From NCBI RefSeq assembly GCF_000968015.1, contig NZ_LACH01000001.1, forward strand, positions 62,001 to 126,000: a DNA stretch of 64,000 nt. The letters are read 5' to 3'. Shown one piece after another: positions 9,320 to 17,249 of the stretch. The translations under genes were made by a program, and so were the position numbers. The notes below the pieces were generated by a model. It did no database searches, was not told the origin of the DNA, and saw only the letters and a list, made by a program, of their open reading frames with translations. The DNA is from Pseudomonas fluorescens. Lineage in GTDB: Bacteria; Pseudomonadota; Gammaproteobacteria; Pseudomonadales; Pseudomonadaceae. Position 1 is the stretch's first letter. Each line of letters opens with the position of its first letter.

Positions 9320-10726
9320 ATGTCGAAGTCGGTTCAACTCATCAAAGATCATGACGTCAAGTGGATTGATCTGCGCTTCACGGACACCAAAGGCACTCAG
9401 CACCACGTGACCATGCCGGCTCGCGACGCGCTGGATGAAGCTTTCTTCGAAGAAGGCAAAATGTTCGACGGTTCCTCCATCGCTGGCTGGAAAGGCATCG
9501 AAGCCTCCGACATGATCCTGATGCCGGACGACAGCACTGCCGTTCTCGACCCGTTCACCGAAGAGCCAACCCTGATCCTGGTTTGCGACGTGATCGAGCC
9601 TTCGACCATGCAAGGCTACGACCGTGACCCACGTGCGATCGCCAAACGTGCCGAGGAATACCTGAAGTCGACCGGTATCGGCGACACCGTATTTGTTGGT
9701 CCAGAGCCTGAATTCTTCATCTTCGACCAAGTGAAGTTCAAGTCCGATATCTCTGGCTCGATGTTCAAGATCTACTCCGAACAAGGTTCGTGGATGTCCG
9801 ACCAGGACGTGGAAGGCGGCAACAAAGGCCACCGTCCAGGCGTCAAAGGCGGCTACTTCCCGGTTCCGCCGTTCGACCACGACCACGAAATCCGTACCTC
9901 CATGTGCAACGCCATGGAAGAAATGGGCCTGGTCATCGAAGTTCACCACCACGAAGTGGCAACTGCTGGCCAGAACGAAATCGGCGTGAAGTTCAACACC
10001 CTGGTTGCCAAGGCTGACGAAGTTCAAACCCTGAAGTACTGCGTACACAACGTTGCTGATGCATACGGCCGCACCGCGACCTTCATGCCTAAGCCGCTGT
10101 ACGGCGACAACGGTTCGGGTATGCACGTTCACCTGTCCATCGCCAAAGATGGCAAGAACACCTTCGCTGGCGAAGGCTACGCCGGCCTGTCCGACACCGC
10201 TCTGTACTTCATCGGCGGCATCATCAAGCACGGTAAGGCACTGAACGGCTTCACCAACCCGTCGACCAACTCTTACAAGCGTCTGGTCCCAGGTTTCGAA
10301 GCTCCGGTAATGCTGGCCTACTCGGCTCGCAACCGTTCCGCGTCGATCCGTATTCCTTACGTGTCCAGCCCTCGCGCTCGCCGTATCGAAGCTCGCTTCC
10401 CGGATCCAGCAGCCAACCCGTACCTGGCCTTCGCTGCCCTGGTAATGGCCGGCCTGGACGGTATCCAGAACAAGATCCACCCTGGCGATGCTGCTGACAA
10501 AAACCTGTATGACCTGCCGCCTGAAGAGGCGAAAGAGATCCCACAAGTTTGCGGCAGCCTGAAAGAAGCCCTGGAAGAGCTGGACAAAGGTCGTGCGTTC
10601 CTGACCAAAGGCGGCGTTTTCAGCGACGACTTCATCGACGCTTACATCGCCCTGAAAAGCGAAGAAGAAATCAAAGTACGCACCTTCGTACACCCACTGG
10701 AATACGAGCTGTACTACAGCTGCTAA
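9320..10726 (+). CDS. glnA: Glutamine synthetase, type I
   Basis: 468 aa, the length of GSI-beta enzymes. It makes glutamine from glutamate, ammonia and ATP as a cytoplasmic dodecamer. Seen: the N-terminal beta-grasp ([17 protein letters not shown]), the metal/glutamate site block EPEFF and GYFPVPPFD, the ATP-binding glycine-rich loop in [14 protein letters not shown], and the adenylylation loop [11 protein letters not shown] with Tyr397. So it should be controlled by GlnE adenylylation as well as by transcription. The upstream sigma-54 promoter and NtrC-like sites fit nitrogen-limitation control by the ntrBC genes 1.7 kb downstream. The start has a good GGAGG at the right spacing. A strong terminator follows. 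Confidence 0.98.
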   Translation: MSKSVQLIKDHDVKWIDLRFTDTKGTQHHVTMPARDALDEAFFEEGKMFDGSSIAGWKGIEASDMILMPDDSTAVLDPFTEEPTLILVCDVIEPSTMQGYDRDPRAIAKRAEEYLKSTGIGDTVFVGPEPEFFIFDQVKFKSDISGSMFKIYSEQGSWMSDQDVEGGNKGHRPGVKGGYFPVPPFDHDHEIRTSMCNAMEEMGLVIEVHHHEVATAGQNEIGVKFNTLVAKADEVQTLKYCVHNVADAYGRTATFMPKPLYGDNGSGMHVHLSIAKDGKNTFAGEGYAGLSDTALYFIGGIIKHGKALNGFTNPSTNSYKRLVPGFEAPVMLAYSARNRSASIRIPYVSSPRARRIEARFPDPAANPYLAFAALVMAGLDGIQNKIHPGDAADKNLYDLPPEEAKEIPQVCGSLKEALEELDKGRAFLTKGGVFSDDFIDAYIALKSEEEIKVRTFVHPLEYELYYSC

Positions 10727-10756
10727 TCCGGGTAGCGCCTGCGCAAGCGGCGTGAC

Positions 10757-10788
10757 AAAAAAGAGGCCTCCTTCGGGAGGCCTTTTTT
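10757..10788 (+). terminator. glnA intrinsic terminator
   Basis: A perfect 8-bp stem AGGCCTCC with a TTCG tetraloop (10764-10783) is followed by T6, and an A-run precedes it. Confidence 0.92.
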
Positions 10789-10822
10789 GTGGGCACGATT
10801 TAGCGATCACCGCAGTTTCCAT

Positions 10823-10911
10823 GTAGGAGCGAGCCTGCTCGCGAAGGCGCCAGGTCAGTCAATATCAATGTTGAATGATCGATCGCTATCGCGAGCAGGC
10901 TCACTCCTACA
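10823..10911. repeat. REP doublet
   Basis: TGTAGGAGCGAGCCTGCTCGCG at the left is repeated inverted at the right end (10882-10906), about 40 bp apart, between the glnA terminator and the DUF4124 genes. Confidence 0.88.
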
Positions 10912-11028
10912 AGGGTTTTGTGGCGCCTGGGAGATCTCTGCAATTCATGCCCAAATGTTAACGAGCTGGGTCAATAGCCACCCTCTGACCTATGCTGCAA
11001 CCCAACGCCTTCGCTTCCGGTCAATTTT

Positions 11029-11538
11029 ATGGGTCGTGGTTTTCTACTGATTTTGCTGTTGATCACCCTGCCCGCCGTCGCGCAGATCTATAAGTACACC
11101 GACGCCGACGGCAACACCGCCTACAGCAATCAACCGCCCGATGGCGTGAAGGCTCAGCCGGTCGAGTTGCCACCGCTTAACAGGGTTGAGCCCCAAGCCC
11201 CTTCTGCGCCACCTGTCGAAGCCACCAGCCGCGAACAGCCGCGTAGCGCTTACGAGGTGCTGGAGTTGACAAACTTACCCACCACCGAAGCCCTGCGTGC
11301 CAACAACGGCACCTTCACCGTCAACGTTCTGATCAAACCCCGCCTGCAAGGCCCTCATCTGTTCAGGCTGTTGCTGGACGATCAACCTTACGGCCAGCCG
11401 AGCAACGTGCCGATCCTGCAACTGCTCAATATTGATCGCGGCACACACAGCCTTGCGGTGCAGGTGATCGATGGAGAGAACATCGTGCAGCAAAGTCCCA
11501 CCGTGACGTTCACCGTACAACGGGTGCATAAGCCGTGA
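11029..11538 (+). CDS. DUF4124-domain secreted protein (first of pair)
   Basis: 169 aa. A signal peptide (residues 1 to about 18, cleaved near AVAQ) leads straight into the DUF4124 motif IYKYTDADGNTAYSNQPP. A Pro-rich linker follows, and then a beta-rich C-terminal part. The function of DUF4124 is unknown; members are envelope proteins of Proteobacteria. It overlaps the next gene by four bases (GTGA), so the two are translated together. A similar pair between glnA and ntrBC is usual in Pseudomonas. The ATG at 11029 has no strong Shine-Dalgarno sequence, so the start is less certain than the gene. Confidence 0.8.
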   Translation: MGRGFLLILLLITLPAVAQIYKYTDADGNTAYSNQPPDGVKAQPVELPPLNRVEPQAPSAPPVEATSREQPRSAYEVLELTNLPTTEALRANNGTFTVNVLIKPRLQGPHLFRLLLDDQPYGQPSNVPILQLLNIDRGTHSLAVQVIDGENIVQQSPTVTFTVQRVHKP

Positions 11539-12155
11539 GGCTGTGGCTGCTGATCACCTGCTTGATCGCCCTGCCGGTGACGGCCGAGGTGTTCACCTAC
11601 ATCGACGCCCAGGGCAATCGGGTCTACACCGACCAGCCGGGCTCCGGCAATGCCAAGCGCGTGCCGATGGCGCCGGGTAATCGCATGTCCGCCAACCCTG
11701 GCGGCGCAGCACCGGCGAATGCTGGAAAGAAGACCGAAACAAAACCACTGTTCCACTACGACATGTTGAGAGTACTGGTGCCGGAGCCAGACGCCACGGT
11801 GCGCAGCAGTGCTGGCGAGATTATCGTCAGCGTCACCAGCGAGCCCGGCCTGCAACGAGGCCATCGCTACCAACTGCTACTTGACGGCCAACCCACCGCA
11901 GCGCCCGGCCTGAGCCCGGTATTCGCCCTGAGCAATATCGATCGCGGCAGCCATAACCTCTCCGTGGAAATCCTCGACGAGCAGGGCCGCACGGTCGAGC
12001 GCACCGCCAACCAGCCGTTCCACATGCTGCGCATCTCCCTCGCACAGAAGCGTCAGGTCAAACCCTGCGCCCTCCCCGATTACGGCCAACGGCCGGAATG
12101 TCCGCTCAAAGACAAACCACCAGAAGAAAAAAATCCCTTCCTGCGCTTCTTCTAA
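11535..12155 (+). CDS. DUF4124-domain secreted protein (second of pair)
   Basis: 206 aa starting at GTG 11535, overlapping the stop of the upstream gene. A signal peptide (cleavage near TAEV, about residue 17) is followed by the DUF4124 motif VFTYIDAQGNRVYTDQP. The central part (LEPDATVRSS-like to about residue 160) is paralogous to its neighbour, including LLLDGQP and NIDRGSHNLSVE against LLLDDQP and NIDRGTHSLAVQ. The C-terminal tail has two Cys (CALPDYGQRPEC) and a charged end. It arose by tandem duplication. Its role is unknown; the placement between glnA and ntrB may be only positional. Confidence 0.8.
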   Translation: MRLWLLITCLIALPVTAEVFTYIDAQGNRVYTDQPGSGNAKRVPMAPGNRMSANPGGAAPANAGKKTETKPLFHYDMLRVLVPEPDATVRSSAGEIIVSVTSEPGLQRGHRYQLLLDGQPTAAPGLSPVFALSNIDRGSHNLSVEILDEQGRTVERTANQPFHMLRISLAQKRQVKPCALPDYGQRPECPLKDKPPEEKNPFLRFF

Positions 12156-12171
12156 CGCCATTCAGCTTTGC

Positions 12172-12186
12172 GCACTATATTGGTGC
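12172..12186 (+). promoter_or_regulatory. NtrC binding site upstream of ntrB
   Basis: GCACTATATTGGTGC agrees with the classical enteric NtrC enhancer sequence. A further half-site TTGCACC lies at 12194-12199. The site is about 130 bp upstream of the sigma-54 promoter at 12314, so ntrBC should be autoactivated. Confidence 0.85.
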
Positions 12187-12313
12187 GATTAGTTGCACCG
12201 TACCCACATACCAACCCATTTTGGTTCGAAAGTTCCCGTCAACGCTGGCAGAACGCCACGCAAACGAGCGTCAAACGCCCGTTTCAGGCCTTAAACGCTT
12301 CTTTTCGGAGCCT

Positions 12314-12329
12314 TGGTTTGGTTTTTGCA
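12314..12329 (+). promoter_or_regulatory. Sigma-54 promoter of ntrBC
   Basis: TGGTTT-N5-TTGCA has the GG and GC elements at the correct ten-base spacing, 57 bp before the ntrB start. The -24 element lacks the usual CAC, so strength may be moderate. Confidence 0.75.
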
Positions 12330-12385
12330 TTTTCCCTGCATCAGCGCTGTATTCATGCGCGCGCCCTGCTCCAAAAGAGGTCCTG

Positions 12386-13471
12386 ATGACCATTAGCGAC
12401 GCACTGCATCGATTGCTACTCGACAACCTGACCACCGCCACCATTCTGCTCGACGCTGAACTGCGCCTCGAGTACATGAACCCGGCGGCGGAGATGCTAC
12501 TGGCCATCAGCGGTCAGCGTAGCCATGGGCAGTTCATCAGTGAGTTGTTCACCGAATCTACCGAGGCGCTGAACTCCCTGCGCCAAGCGGTTCAGCAGGC
12601 GCATCCGTTCACCAAGCGCGAAGCGATGCTCACCGCCCTCACCGGCCAGACGCTGACCGTCGACTACGCGGTAACGCCCATCCTGGCCAACGGTGCCACG
12701 ATGCTGCTGCTGGAAGTCCACCCTCGTGACCGCTTGCTGCGAATCACCAAGGAAGAGGCGCAACTATCGAAGCAGGAAACCAGCAAGATGCTGGTGCGCG
12801 GCCTAGCTCACGAAATCAAGAACCCTCTCGGCGGGATACGCGGCGCGGCGCAATTGCTCGCCCGCGAACTGCCGGAAGAAAGCCTGCGCGACTACACCAA
12901 CGTGATCATTGAAGAGGCCGACCGCCTGCGCAATCTGGTCGATCGCATGCTCGGCTCCAACAAGCTGCCGTCGCTGGCGATGTGCAACGTCCACGAAGTT
13001 CTGGAACGCGTTTGTCATCTGGTGGAGGCCGAAAGCCAGGGTTGCATCACTTTGGTGCGCGACTACGACCCAAGCATTCCCGACGTGTTGATCGACCGTG
13101 AACAGATGATTCAGGCCGTGCTGAACATCGTGCGCAATGCGATGCAGGCCATCAGCACCCAGAACGAGCTGCGACTTGGCCGCATCAGCCTGCGTACCCG
13201 CGCCATGCGCCAGTTCACCATCGGCCACGTGCGCCATCGACTGGTGACCAAGATCGAAATCATCGACAACGGCCCGGGCATTCCCGCGGAGTTGCAAGAA
13301 ACCATCTTCTTTCCCATGGTCAGCGGCCGTCCGGACGGTACCGGGCTGGGCCTGGCCATTACCCAGAACATCATCAGCCAGCACCAGGGCCTGATCGAAT
13401 GTGACAGCCATCCAGGCCACACCACCTTCTCGATCTTTCTGCCACTGGAACAAGGAGCCACATCGACATGA
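12386..13471 (+). CDS. ntrB: Nitrogen regulation sensor kinase NtrB (GlnL)
   Basis: 361 aa from the ATG at 12386 (MTISDALHRLLLDNL), preceded by AGAGG. A longer frame back to 12098 overlaps the promoter and is not credible. NtrB is the soluble histidine kinase/phosphatase that, under control of PII (GlnB/GlnK), phosphorylates NtrC. Order: N-terminal PAS domain (about 10-110), DHp helix with the phosphoacceptor in LAHEIKNPLGG (His142), HATPase domain with N-box VLNIVRNAMQA, G1 DNGPGIP and G2 GRPDGTGLGLAI. No membrane segment is seen, as expected. Its stop overlaps the ntrC start (ATGA). Confidence 0.97.
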   Translation: MTISDALHRLLLDNLTTATILLDAELRLEYMNPAAEMLLAISGQRSHGQFISELFTESTEALNSLRQAVQQAHPFTKREAMLTALTGQTLTVDYAVTPILANGATMLLLEVHPRDRLLRITKEEAQLSKQETSKMLVRGLAHEIKNPLGGIRGAAQLLARELPEESLRDYTNVIIEEADRLRNLVDRMLGSNKLPSLAMCNVHEVLERVCHLVEAESQGCITLVRDYDPSIPDVLIDREQMIQAVLNIVRNAMQAISTQNELRLGRISLRTRAMRQFTIGHVRHRLVTKIEIIDNGPGIPAELQETIFFPMVSGRPDGTGLGLAITQNIISQHQGLIECDSHPGHTTFSIFLPLEQGATST

Positions 13472-14904
13472 GCCGTAGTGAAACCGTGTGGATCGTCGAT
13501 GACGACCGTTCTATCCGTTGGGTCCTGGAAAAAGCCTTGCAGCAAGAAGGCATGACCACGCAAAGCTTCGACAGCGCCGATGGCGTGATGAGCCGCCTGG
13601 CGCGCCAGCAGCCGGACGTGATCATCTCCGACATCCGCATGCCGGGTGCCAGTGGCCTGGACCTTCTGGCGCGGATTCGCGAACAACACCCACGGCTGCC
13701 GGTCATCATCATGACCGCTCACTCCGATCTGGACAGCGCTGTCGCGTCCTATCAGGGCGGCGCGTTTGAATACCTGCCCAAGCCGTTCGACGTCGACGAA
13801 GCGGTGTCGCTGGTCAAACGCGCCAATCAGCACGCCCAGGAACAGCAAGGCCTGGAAGTCCCGGTCGCCCTGACGCGTACGCCAGAAATCATCGGTGAAG
13901 CGCCGGCGATGCAGGAAGTGTTTCGCGCCATCGGACGCTTGAGCCACTCCAACATCACCGTGCTGATCAACGGCGAATCCGGTACCGGTAAAGAACTGGT
14001 GGCGCATGCCCTGCACCGTCACAGTCCACGGGCGGCTTCTCCGTTCATTGCGCTGAACATGGCGGCGATCCCGAAAGACCTGATGGAATCCGAGTTGTTC
14101 GGCCATGAGAAAGGCGCGTTCACCGGCGCCGCCAACCTGCGTCGCGGGCGCTTTGAGCAGGCTGACGGCGGCACGCTGTTCCTCGATGAAATTGGCGACA
14201 TGCCGGCAGACACCCAGACTCGTTTGCTGCGAGTATTGGCGGACGGTGAGTTCTATCGCGTCGGCGGCCATGTGCCGGTGAAGGTCGATGTGCGAATCAT
14301 CGCCGCGACTCACCAGAATCTGGAAACCCTGGTGCACGCCGGGAAATTTCGTGAGGACTTGTTCCACCGCCTCAACGTGATCCGCATCCATATTCCACGG
14401 CTGTCGGACCGTCGCGAAGACATCCCGACCCTGGCCAAGCATTTCCTCAGCCGCGCCGCGCAAGAACTGGCGGTGGAGCCGAAGCTGCTGAAAAGCGAAA
14501 CCGAGGAATACCTGAAGAACCTGCCGTGGGGCGGCAACGTGCGTCAGCTGGAGAACACCTGCCGCTGGATCACGGTGATGGCTTCGGGCCGCGAAGTGCA
14601 CATCAGCGACCTGCCGCCGGAGCTGCTGAACCTGCCGCAGGATTCGGCACCGGTGACCAACTGGGAGCAAGCGCTGCGCCAGTGGGCCGATCAGGCGTTG
14701 GCTCGCGGTCAGTCGAGCCTGCTCGACAGCGCTGTACCGGCGTTCGAGCGGATCATGATCGAAACCGCCCTCAAACACACCGCCGGCCGCCGCCGCGATG
14801 CCGCGGTTTTGCTGGGCTGGGGGCGCAATACCCTGACGCGCAAGATCAAGGAATTGGGGATGAAGGTTGATGGTGGGGATGATGATGAAGGGGAAGAGGG
14901 TTAA
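13468..14904 (+). CDS. ntrC: Nitrogen regulation response regulator NtrC (GlnG)
   Basis: 478 aa. Receiver domain (1 to about 120) with the acidic pair VDDD and the phosphoacceptor Asp in ISDIRMPG. The sigma-54-interacting AAA+ domain follows (about 140-380), with Walker A GESGTGKE, the sigma-54 contact loop GAFTGA, Walker B LFLDEIGD and the arginine-finger region. The C-terminal Fis-type helix-turn-helix is GRRRDAAVLLGWGRNTLTRKI. It is translationally coupled to ntrB. Targets visible in this window are glnA, ntrB itself, nrsZ and probably the GabP-like permease. Confidence 0.98.
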   Translation: MSRSETVWIVDDDRSIRWVLEKALQQEGMTTQSFDSADGVMSRLARQQPDVIISDIRMPGASGLDLLARIREQHPRLPVIIMTAHSDLDSAVASYQGGAFEYLPKPFDVDEAVSLVKRANQHAQEQQGLEVPVALTRTPEIIGEAPAMQEVFRAIGRLSHSNITVLINGESGTGKELVAHALHRHSPRAASPFIALNMAAIPKDLMESELFGHEKGAFTGAANLRRGRFEQADGGTLFLDEIGDMPADTQTRLLRVLADGEFYRVGGHVPVKVDVRIIAATHQNLETLVHAGKFREDLFHRLNVIRIHIPRLSDRREDIPTLAKHFLSRAAQELAVEPKLLKSETEEYLKNLPWGGNVRQLENTCRWITVMASGREVHISDLPPELLNLPQDSAPVTNWEQALRQWADQALARGQSSLLDSAVPAFERIMIETALKHTAGRRRDAAVLLGWGRNTLTRKIKELGMKVDGGDDDEGEEG

Positions 14905-14938
14905 GCAGCCTTTAGCTCGTCGCTGACAGTTACATCCA

Positions 14939-15031
14939 ATCGCGAGCAGGCTCGCTCCCACAGTGGACTTTGGGTGTTTTCACAATGGCGTGAACACCGC
15001 TAAACCTTGTGGGAGTGAGCCTGCTCGCGAT
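14939..15031. repeat. REP doublet
   Basis: ATCGCGAGCAGGCTCGCTCCCA at 14939 on is repeated inverted at 15009-15031, separated by about 47 bp, just after ntrC. Confidence 0.9.
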
Positions 15032-15047
15032 GCTTTCGGGGCCATCG

Positions 15048-15067
15048 TGCACCGACTGAATGCACCG
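15048..15067 (+). promoter_or_regulatory. Candidate NtrC enhancer for nrsZ
   Basis: TGCACCG occurs twice in direct orientation (15048-15054 and 15061-15067), one helical turn plus apart, about 150 bp upstream of the nrsZ sigma-54 promoter. Each is a good NtrC half-site; the opposite halves are degenerate. Confidence 0.45.
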
Positions 15068-15130
15068 TGAACCGCAATCGCGCACGGCAACAGATCCGAA
15101 ATCCCGCCTGAGTTCGCAATCGAACCCCTA

Positions 15131-15168
15131 CCGAAAAAACACGAAAGCCCCGGAATACGGGGCTTTCG
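15131..15168 (-). terminator. Leftward intrinsic terminator
   Basis: A perfect 11-bp stem (CGAAAGCCCCG, loop of five, 15142-15168) is followed by a T6 run only on the minus strand. It would end the leftward transcript of the gene at 15458-15898 after it has crossed nrsZ in antisense. Confidence 0.8.
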
Positions 15169-15207
15169 ACGTTTCAGCGCGACATTCTGTTTCAACTTGT
15201 TAAAACC

Positions 15208-15223
15208 TGGCACGCCCCCTGCA
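15208..15223 (+). promoter_or_regulatory. Sigma-54 promoter of nrsZ
   Basis: TGGCACG-N4-CTGCA matches the -24 consensus fully and the -12 element with one change, at exact spacing. The predicted RNA start is near 15234. Confidence 0.85.
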
Positions 15224-15233
15224 ATAGTCCATT

Positions 15234-15460
15234 CAGTGATTCAGTTCACTACCCGGTTTCGGGGACCTTGGTACAGGCAGGCCGGGGATTCCCCTCTTTA
15301 CATCGGGCTCACACCGCACAAGCGACGAGCCCAAGCAGTTTTGGGGCCCTTGATACAGGCAGGTCAGGGGTTCCTTCTTTACACCGGGCTCACGACGCAA
15401 TGCGCGAGCCCTGCCGTTTTGGGGACCTTGGTACAGGCAGGCCGGGGATTCCCTCTTTTA
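15234..15460 (+). ncRNA. nrsZ: NrsZ, nitrogen-regulated small RNA (three modules)
   Basis: About 227 bases with no credible ORF, between ntrC and the PA5126-like gene, the locus where NrsZ is known in P. aeruginosa. A unit of about 40 bases (GGGGACCTTGGTACAGGCAG ... TTCC, pyrimidine-rich end) occurs three times, at 15261-15300, 15343-15381 and 15421-15460. The linkers hold hairpins GGGCTC...GAGCCC (15305-15332 and 15386-15411). The last copy ends in a T-run (15456-15459). P. aeruginosa NrsZ is RpoN/NtrC-dependent and is processed into three similar short modules, which is the arrangement seen here. The mature ends are estimates. The 3' end touches the stop codon of the opposing gene. Confidence 0.85.
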
Positions 15461-15898
15461 TTGCTCTCGGAGATGGATCTCCAGCCGCCAGCGGTCATCG
15501 ACCTCGCTACCGGCCCACTCGCCCTGCAGTGGCCGAGCCGCCACCACCGTCAGCAACAACCCCCCATCACTCAAACGCACGCGCCAGTTCACGCTCTTGT
15601 CGTTGATTTTGAGCTGACCTTTCTGCGCCTTGCCTTCAGCCTCGAACAACAGCGCGAGGCTACCGTCGACGAACTCGCCGTGAGCCTTGGGTTCGTTGTT
15701 GAACCACACCACCAGCCCGTCGTTCGTCACCTCGACCTGCTGCAGTTCGCTGGGGTCGGGCGTGGTCAGGCGACCGATCATCAGCCCCACCATCACCCCG
15801 ACAATCGCCAGCGAAGCCATCACTCGTGGGAATAGCTTCGAACGCGGGTCAGCTTCAGGCGTAGAATGCCGTTCATCTTTACCTTCGGAGCCGTGCAT
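15458..15898 (-). CDS. Small membrane-anchored protein of unknown function
   Basis: 146 aa, probably the counterpart of P. aeruginosa PA5126. A polar charged N-terminus (about 25 residues) is followed by one hydrophobic helix (VMASLAIVGVMVGLMIG, residues about 26-42), then a soluble beta-rich domain. It is therefore probably an N-in, C-out single-pass protein. No catalytic motif was found. Its start ATG shares bases with the trmL start (CATG at 15896-15899) on the other strand. An internal ATG at 15820 would remove the polar lead, but it has no ribosome binding site. Confidence 0.75.
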   Translation of the reverse strand: MHGSEGKDERHSTPEADPRSKLFPRVMASLAIVGVMVGLMIGRLTTPDPSELQQVEVTNDGLVVWFNNEPKAHGEFVDGSLALLFEAEGKAQKGQLKINDKSVNWRVRLSDGGLLLTVVAARPLQGEWAGSEVDDRWRLEIHLREQ

Positions 15899-16352
15899 GT
15901 TTCACGTCATCCTTTTCCAACCAGAAATTCCGCCGAATACCGGCAACGTTATCAGGCTGTGCGCCAACAGTGGCTGCCACCTGCATTTGATCGAACCGCT
16001 GGGCTTCGAGATGGACGACAAGCGTCTGCGCCGGGCCGGCCTCGATTACCACGAGTATGCCACCCTGCAACGCCACGCAGACCTCGCCAGCTGTCTGGAA
16101 AGCCTCGGTCATCCTCGGTTGTTCGCCTTCACCACCAAGGGCTCGCGGCCGTTCCACGATGCCAGCTTCGCCGAGGGCGATGCGTTCCTGTTCGGCCCGG
16201 AAAGCCGTGGTTTGCCAGCGGAAGTGCTCGATGCGCTGCCCAGCGAACAACGCCTGCGCCTGCCGATGCGAGAAGGCTGCCGCAGTCTGAACCTGTCGAA
16301 CACCGTGGCGGTCGCCGTGTACGAAGGCTGGCGCCAGCTCGGGTTCAAATAA
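15897..16352 (+). CDS. trmL: tRNA (cytidine/uridine-34-2'-O)-methyltransferase TrmL
   Basis: 151 aa SPOUT-class methyltransferase that modifies the wobble ribose of tRNA-Leu isoacceptors using SAM. The trefoil-knot motifs are present: PPNTGNVIRLCAN (motif 1), FLFGPESRGLP (motif 2) and LRLPMREGCRSLNLSNTVAV (motif 3). The ATG at 15897 with CGGAG upstream gives MFHVILFQPEIPPNTGN, the family N-terminus. A longer frame from 15687 is antisense read-through of the divergent gene. The start codon overlaps head to head with the divergent membrane protein's start. Confidence 0.96.
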   Translation: MFHVILFQPEIPPNTGNVIRLCANSGCHLHLIEPLGFEMDDKRLRRAGLDYHEYATLQRHADLASCLESLGHPRLFAFTTKGSRPFHDASFAEGDAFLFGPESRGLPAEVLDALPSEQRLRLPMREGCRSLNLSNTVAVAVYEGWRQLGFK

Positions 16353-16365
16353 CGCGGCATAAAAA

Positions 16366-16459
16366 AATGTGGGAGCGAGCTTGCTCGCGATGGCGGTGTG
16401 TCAGTCAACATTAATGTTGAAGCTGATGACCTCATCGCGAGCAAGCTCGCTCCCACATT
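16366..16459. repeat. REP doublet
   Basis: AATGTGGGAGCGAGCTTGCT at 16366 on is mirrored at 16433-16459. It lies between the convergent trmL and secB and contains the only secondary structure there, so it may also end transcripts. Confidence 0.9.
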
Positions 16460-16466
16460 GGACCGC

Positions 16467-16952
16467 TTATTGTACGGTTGGAGTTTCGCCAGCCGCCTGC
16501 ATGCGTTGCAGTTCTTGTGCGTACAGCGCGTCGAAGTTCACCGGGGCCAGCATCAGGGCCGGGAACGAACCACGGGTCACCAGGCTGTCCAGGGTTTCGC
16601 GAGCGTACGGGAACAGGATGTTCGGGCAGAACGCGCCGAGGGTGTGGCTCATCGAAGCGTCGTCGAGGTTCTTGATCAGGAAGATACCGGCCTGTTGCAC
16701 TTCAGCAATGAACGCCACTTCTTCACCGTTTTTCACGGTAACGGACAACGTCAGAACGACTTCGTGGAAGTCGCCTTCCAGCGCCTTTTGACGGGTGTTC
16801 AGATCCAGACCGACGCTCGGTTCCCACTGCTGGCGGAAGATGGCCGGGCTTTTCGGGGCTTCAAAGGACAAGTCACGTACGTAGATGCGCTGCAAGGAGA
16901 ATTGCGGTGCGGTTTCTTCTTCGCTAGCGGCAGTGTTCTGTTGGTCAGTCAT
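16467..16952 (-). CDS. secB: Protein-export chaperone SecB
   Basis: 161 aa, the typical length. SecB is a cytoplasmic tetrameric chaperone that holds preproteins unfolded and passes them to SecA. The family blocks [29 protein letters not shown] and [10 protein letters not shown] are present; the C-terminal tail is short. It is first in order downstream of grxC and the rhodanese gene on the same strand (spacing 41 bp to grxC), the conserved yibN-grxC-secB cluster. Confidence 0.97.
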   Translation of the reverse strand: MTDQQNTAASEEETAPQFSLQRIYVRDLSFEAPKSPAIFRQQWEPSVGLDLNTRQKALEGDFHEVVLTLSVTVKNGEEVAFIAEVQQAGIFLIKNLDDASMSHTLGAFCPNILFPYARETLDSLVTRGSFPALMLAPVNFDALYAQELQRMQAAGETPTVQ

Positions 16953-16993
16953 CTCAGATCCTTTCTGATCTTGGGGTCTTATAGGGAACGCAT

Positions 16994-17248
16994 TCAGGCC
17001 TTGAGCATGGCGTCGAGCTTGCCGGCGCGCTCAAGGGCAAACAAATCATCACAACCACCCACGTGGGTGCTGCCGATCCAGATCTGCGGCACGGACGTAC
17101 GTCCGGCCTTCTGAGCCATGGCGGCACGCACCTGCGGCTTGCCATCGACCTTGATCTCTTCGAAGGCCACGCCTTTGTTCTCAAGCAGGTACTTGGCTCG
17201 CGAACAGTAAGGGCAGTAATCGCTGGAATAGACGACGACGTTGCTCAT
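16994..17248 (-). CDS. grxC: Glutaredoxin 3
   Basis: 84 aa class I glutaredoxin with the dithiol active site CPYC (residues about 12-15), the cis-Pro TSVPQIWIG and the glutathione-binding GGCDD. It reduces protein disulfides and glutathione mixed disulfides in the cytoplasm. It starts one base after the stop of the upstream rhodanese-like gene and so is cotranscribed with it and with secB. Confidence 0.96.
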   Translation of the reverse strand: MSNVVVYSSDYCPYCSRAKYLLENKGVAFEEIKVDGKPQVRAAMAQKAGRTSVPQIWIGSTHVGGCDDLFALERAGKLDAMLKA

Positions 17249-17249
17249 A

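Noticed and set aside
9275..10822. 515-codon minus-strand frame covering glnA
   Set aside because: Antisense shadow; it even runs through the glnA terminator.
10823..10911. Short frames beginning MGASLLA near REP doublets
   Set aside because: They recur wherever the REP sequence is read in that frame, and are not genes.
15261..15460. CRISPR-like array (three repeats of about 40 bp)
   Set aside because: Only three copies, with variable linkers that fold into hairpins, a sigma-54 promoter upstream and no cas genes. NrsZ explains it.
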